A stretch of DNA of 64,000 bases from positions 1-64,000 of the forward strand of contig QCEW01000004.1 in assembly GCA_003280445.1 (NCBI GenBank), in the 5' to 3' direction. This stretch comes from Prochlorococcus sp. AG-363-A03 (GTDB taxonomy: Bacteria > Cyanobacteriota > Cyanobacteriia > PCC-6307 > Cyanobiaceae). A program made the position numbers and the translations under genes. Of this stretch, positions 62,390 to 64,000 are shown piece by piece (position 1 is the first letter of the stretch; the number at the start of each line of letters is the position of its first letter). Under the pieces are notes generated by a model. That model made no database searches and was not told the DNA's origin. It worked only from the letters and a program-made list of their open reading frames with translations.

Positions 62390-62452
62390 ATGCTTTTACC
62401 AAAACCCGTTCGACCATTGCAGAATAATAACAAAAATAAAAAAAACTCATGA
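62390..62452 (+). CDS. Micro-ORF, 20 aa, MLLPKPVRP peptide, second copy
   Basis: ATG 62390 to TGA 62452 encodes MLLPKPVRPLQNNNKNKKNS. Its first nine residues match the 61776 peptide with five synonymous codon differences, while the tail is changed from acidic/basic to Asn/Lys-rich. The intergenic sequence before it is not conserved. It follows the second 51-residue gene by 74 bases. Confidence 0.6.
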   Translation: MLLPKPVRPLQNNNKNKKNS

Positions 62453-62487
62453 TTTAGTTGAACCATGCGTATTAAATCTATGAAAGT

Positions 62488-62658
62488 TTAATGTAGTGTT
62501 TGAGGATACAATTTTGAGATTCTTTTAAGTTGCTTTTCCTTTTCTAGATTTCTAGTTTTTCGTTTAGCTGCTGATGTAACAAGAATTCCTGGTATGATCC
62601 AAATGCTTGCAATAACAAAGGTCATTAGTACTTGATTCTTAAATAGTGTCTCTAACAT
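62488..62658 (-). CDS. Membrane protein, 56 aa
   Basis: The start at ATG 62658 (MLETLFKNQVLMTFVIASIW) avoids overlap with the upstream gene; a longer frame from 62769 would overlap the end of 62720-62911 by 50 bases and adds a doubtful N-terminus. One helix (about residues 10-26) is followed by a basic tail with SAAKRKTRNLEKEKQLKRIS and ends YPQTLH. The longer start remains possible. Function unknown. Confidence 0.5.
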   Translation of the reverse strand: MLETLFKNQVLMTFVIASIWIIPGILVTSAAKRKTRNLEKEKQLKRISKLYPQTLH

Positions 62659-62719
62659 TTTTAAATTAAATTCTAATTCCTCAAAAACATAAACGTGTTG
62701 TATAAAATTAGGGGTTAAT

Positions 62720-62911
62720 CTACCTTTGAGATTTTTGGTGATTAGCTCTAGATTTTGCATCATTTTCAAGAGTTGTACTAACTAGTTCCTGAAAATCACC
62801 CTTTGCAGATGCAATACTAAACATAATCAGAAACCCAACGCTAGCAATACCAATTACAAGCCAGGAACCAATACCTAAGTTTAGAGAAATTACAAAGTCA
62901 ATATTTGACAT
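62720..62911 (-). CDS. Single-helix membrane protein, 63 aa
   Basis: Begins MSNIDFVISLNLGIGSWLVI with a helix to about residue 33 (GIASVGFLIMFSIAS), then a polar tail DFQELVSTTLENDAKSRANH ending QKSQR. Probably first in a leftward pair with the 62488 gene. Unknown function. Confidence 0.55.
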   Translation of the reverse strand: MSNIDFVISLNLGIGSWLVIGIASVGFLIMFSIASAKGDFQELVSTTLENDAKSRANHQKSQR

Positions 62912-63339
62912 TTAAAAAGGTCTTTAATAATTAAATTCTAGTCTTTAAATATATAAATAAATTTAATTAAATATAATATTAACTCAAAAGAAATTTATAT
63001 TTAAAAATTCCATTAACTAATCAAAGAGAAATCAAAGTCTAAAATAAATTTATAAATGAGAATTTTAGTATGATTTGCTACCAATATAATATAAATAAAA
63101 TGTTTTAATATAATTTGATCGGCAATATGCGTGAACATTTTGCCGATTTGTAGCTTTTCTACAATTAACCATATATTTTAAATAGATAAGTTAAAGGTAA
63201 AGAGAAGATATCTTTATTATCCAAATAATATTGCATTAAATGGATTGTATAGTTTGACTTAATAAGATCTATTTAAAGATTAAATAAAGTATTAATGTTT
63301 TAATATACAGAACATAAGATCATATATGGATAAGTTTAT
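62912..63339. other. Intergenic, no gene seen
   Basis: A+T-rich spacer containing a hairpin (63118-63147) but no supported gene. Frames do not exceed about 30 codons. Confidence 0.45.
63118..63147. other. Perfect 8-bp inverted repeat
   Basis: ATCGGCAA (63118-63125) pairs with TTGCCGAT (63140-63147) around a 14-base loop. It is the only G+C-rich stem in an A+T-rich spacer. No T run follows immediately on the plus strand. It could be an operator, an RNA hairpin or a weak terminator. Confidence 0.4.
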
Positions 63340-63531
63340 CTAATGATTTATAAAATAGTGAATAACTAAGGAAAGCAAAATTCCTGTCCATATTCCCTTT
63401 AACCAACTAAGGACTAACATTTGGTAATTACTTAAGCGAAAGTGATTCTGAATTGCTAGTGCAGCTCTTTTTTCAAATCCTAGTAATGAGTTTGTTTTTT
63501 TGTTCTGTATATTAAATAATTTTCTATTCAT
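63340..63531 (-). CDS. C-terminal-anchored small protein, 63 aa
   Basis: MNRKLFNIQNKKTNSLLGFE is followed by an amphipathic part with RAALAIQNHFRLSNYQMLVL and a hydrophobic end GIWTGILLSLVIHYFINH. The N-terminal half is basic and soluble and the C-terminal helix should anchor it in a membrane. No family recognised. Confidence 0.5.
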   Translation of the reverse strand: MNRKLFNIQNKKTNSLLGFEKRAALAIQNHFRLSNYQMLVLSWLKGIWTGILLSLVIHYFINH

Positions 63532-63779
63532 ATGTCCAAAAAAAAATACCCTATTACACGTTATGTATTCATTAGTTTAATTGTTGTCTCTCTTAAACAA
63601 GGGTGATTGGATGTTATCCGAACAATTTGAATACACACGTGATTTGTTTATCACCAATAATATTTTTACTCTTAACCTTATCAACCTTCAACTATTTCAA
63701 CGCTTATTTATCCAATGACATAAAAAAATGTCAAAAGGTTGATATCAATTAATTATCTTCTACCTTTTTTCTGAATAAA

Positions 63780-63941
63780 ATGAAAAAAATTGAAAATGAC
63801 AATATGAAAAAACAGAATGAAAGGATTATCTCTTTAATCGAGGAATTGAATTCTACACTTGATCTCTATTACGAGAAAAACATCGACAAAGATTTTTTTT
63901 CAATAGATAAGAAAAATTTATCTACTTATGTCAATAGTTAA
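63780..63941 (+). CDS. Small helical protein, 53 aa
   Basis: ATG 63780 to TAA 63941 encodes MKKIENDNMKKQNERIISLI, then EELNSTLDLYYEKNIDKDFF and ends LSTYVNS. A second in-frame Met at residue 9 could be the start. Soluble and charged, likely helical. Not recognised. Confidence 0.45.
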   Translation: MKKIENDNMKKQNERIISLIEELNSTLDLYYEKNIDKDFFSIDKKNLSTYVNS

Positions 63942-64000
63942 ATTTTATTTACTAAATTACTTTTAGGTCATTCTCATCAAGGTGGGGAAAAACTTGAAAA

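Overview
The window is A+T-rich, densely packed cyanobacterial chromosome, almost certainly from marine Prochlorococcus. The gene content suggests a low-light clade such as the NATL-like group, but that clade call is inference. The evidence is tandem high-light-inducible (Hli) genes, the Mg-chelatase H subunit ChlH, a Psb30/Ycf12-like photosystem II peptide, a cyanobacterial-type AbrB regulator, a cluster of cyanobacteria-only families (DUF2862, DUF2949, DUF3038, DUF4335, DUF2996, DUF565), two Nif11-type small proteins and very many membrane proteins under 60 residues. No rRNA, insertion sequence, CRISPR array or integrase was seen. One tRNA, an elongator-type tRNA-Met, was found.

Layout. Positions 1-25,000 are mostly an accessory, small-protein region. 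It opens with three overlapping hli genes and continues with a lone NAD-ligase-like adenylation domain (2219), cyAbrB (4217), a DCC thiol oxidoreductase, a DUF2130 coiled-coil/nuclease-like gene followed by a membrane-anchored GIY-YIG-type gene (7352-9218), a K+ channel with RCK domains (10729), a stand-alone IF2-N-like domain, Nif11-like genes (13088, 18573), an MBL-fold protein with altered metal motif, an SDR, a peptidase E-like protein, a delta-12-type desaturase (17256), an NmrA-like reductase (20349) and a P-loop kinase (23188). Between them are dozens of 34-80 residue proteins, many too short for routine gene calling.

Positions 25,000-59,400 are core genome. They hold an MsbA-like ABC exporter, an S4 RNA-binding protein, tpiA, folP, chlH, dapB, a UbiH-type monooxygenase, apt, mfd, a TerC protein, the run tldD-tldE-fmt, the run RNB protein-ubiX-membrane protein, a split GDT1-type transporter pair, psb30, recJ, a CbbY-like phosphatase, rpmF, an FtsH homologue and a 2-Cys peroxiredoxin. 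Two proteins that look orthodox by family have lost catalytic motifs: the RNase II/R-family protein lacks the active-site aspartates and the FtsH homologue lacks HEXXH.

Positions 59,400-64,000 return to low coding density: tRNA-Met, a possible structured RNA near 60,311-60,370, and a duplicated two-gene micro-cassette (61,528-62,452). That cassette pairs a 51-residue helical protein with a 19-20 residue peptide whose N-terminus is kept by synonymous changes. I regard it, the two catalytically altered core enzymes, the lone ligase domain and the DUF2130/GIY-YIG pair as the best leads.
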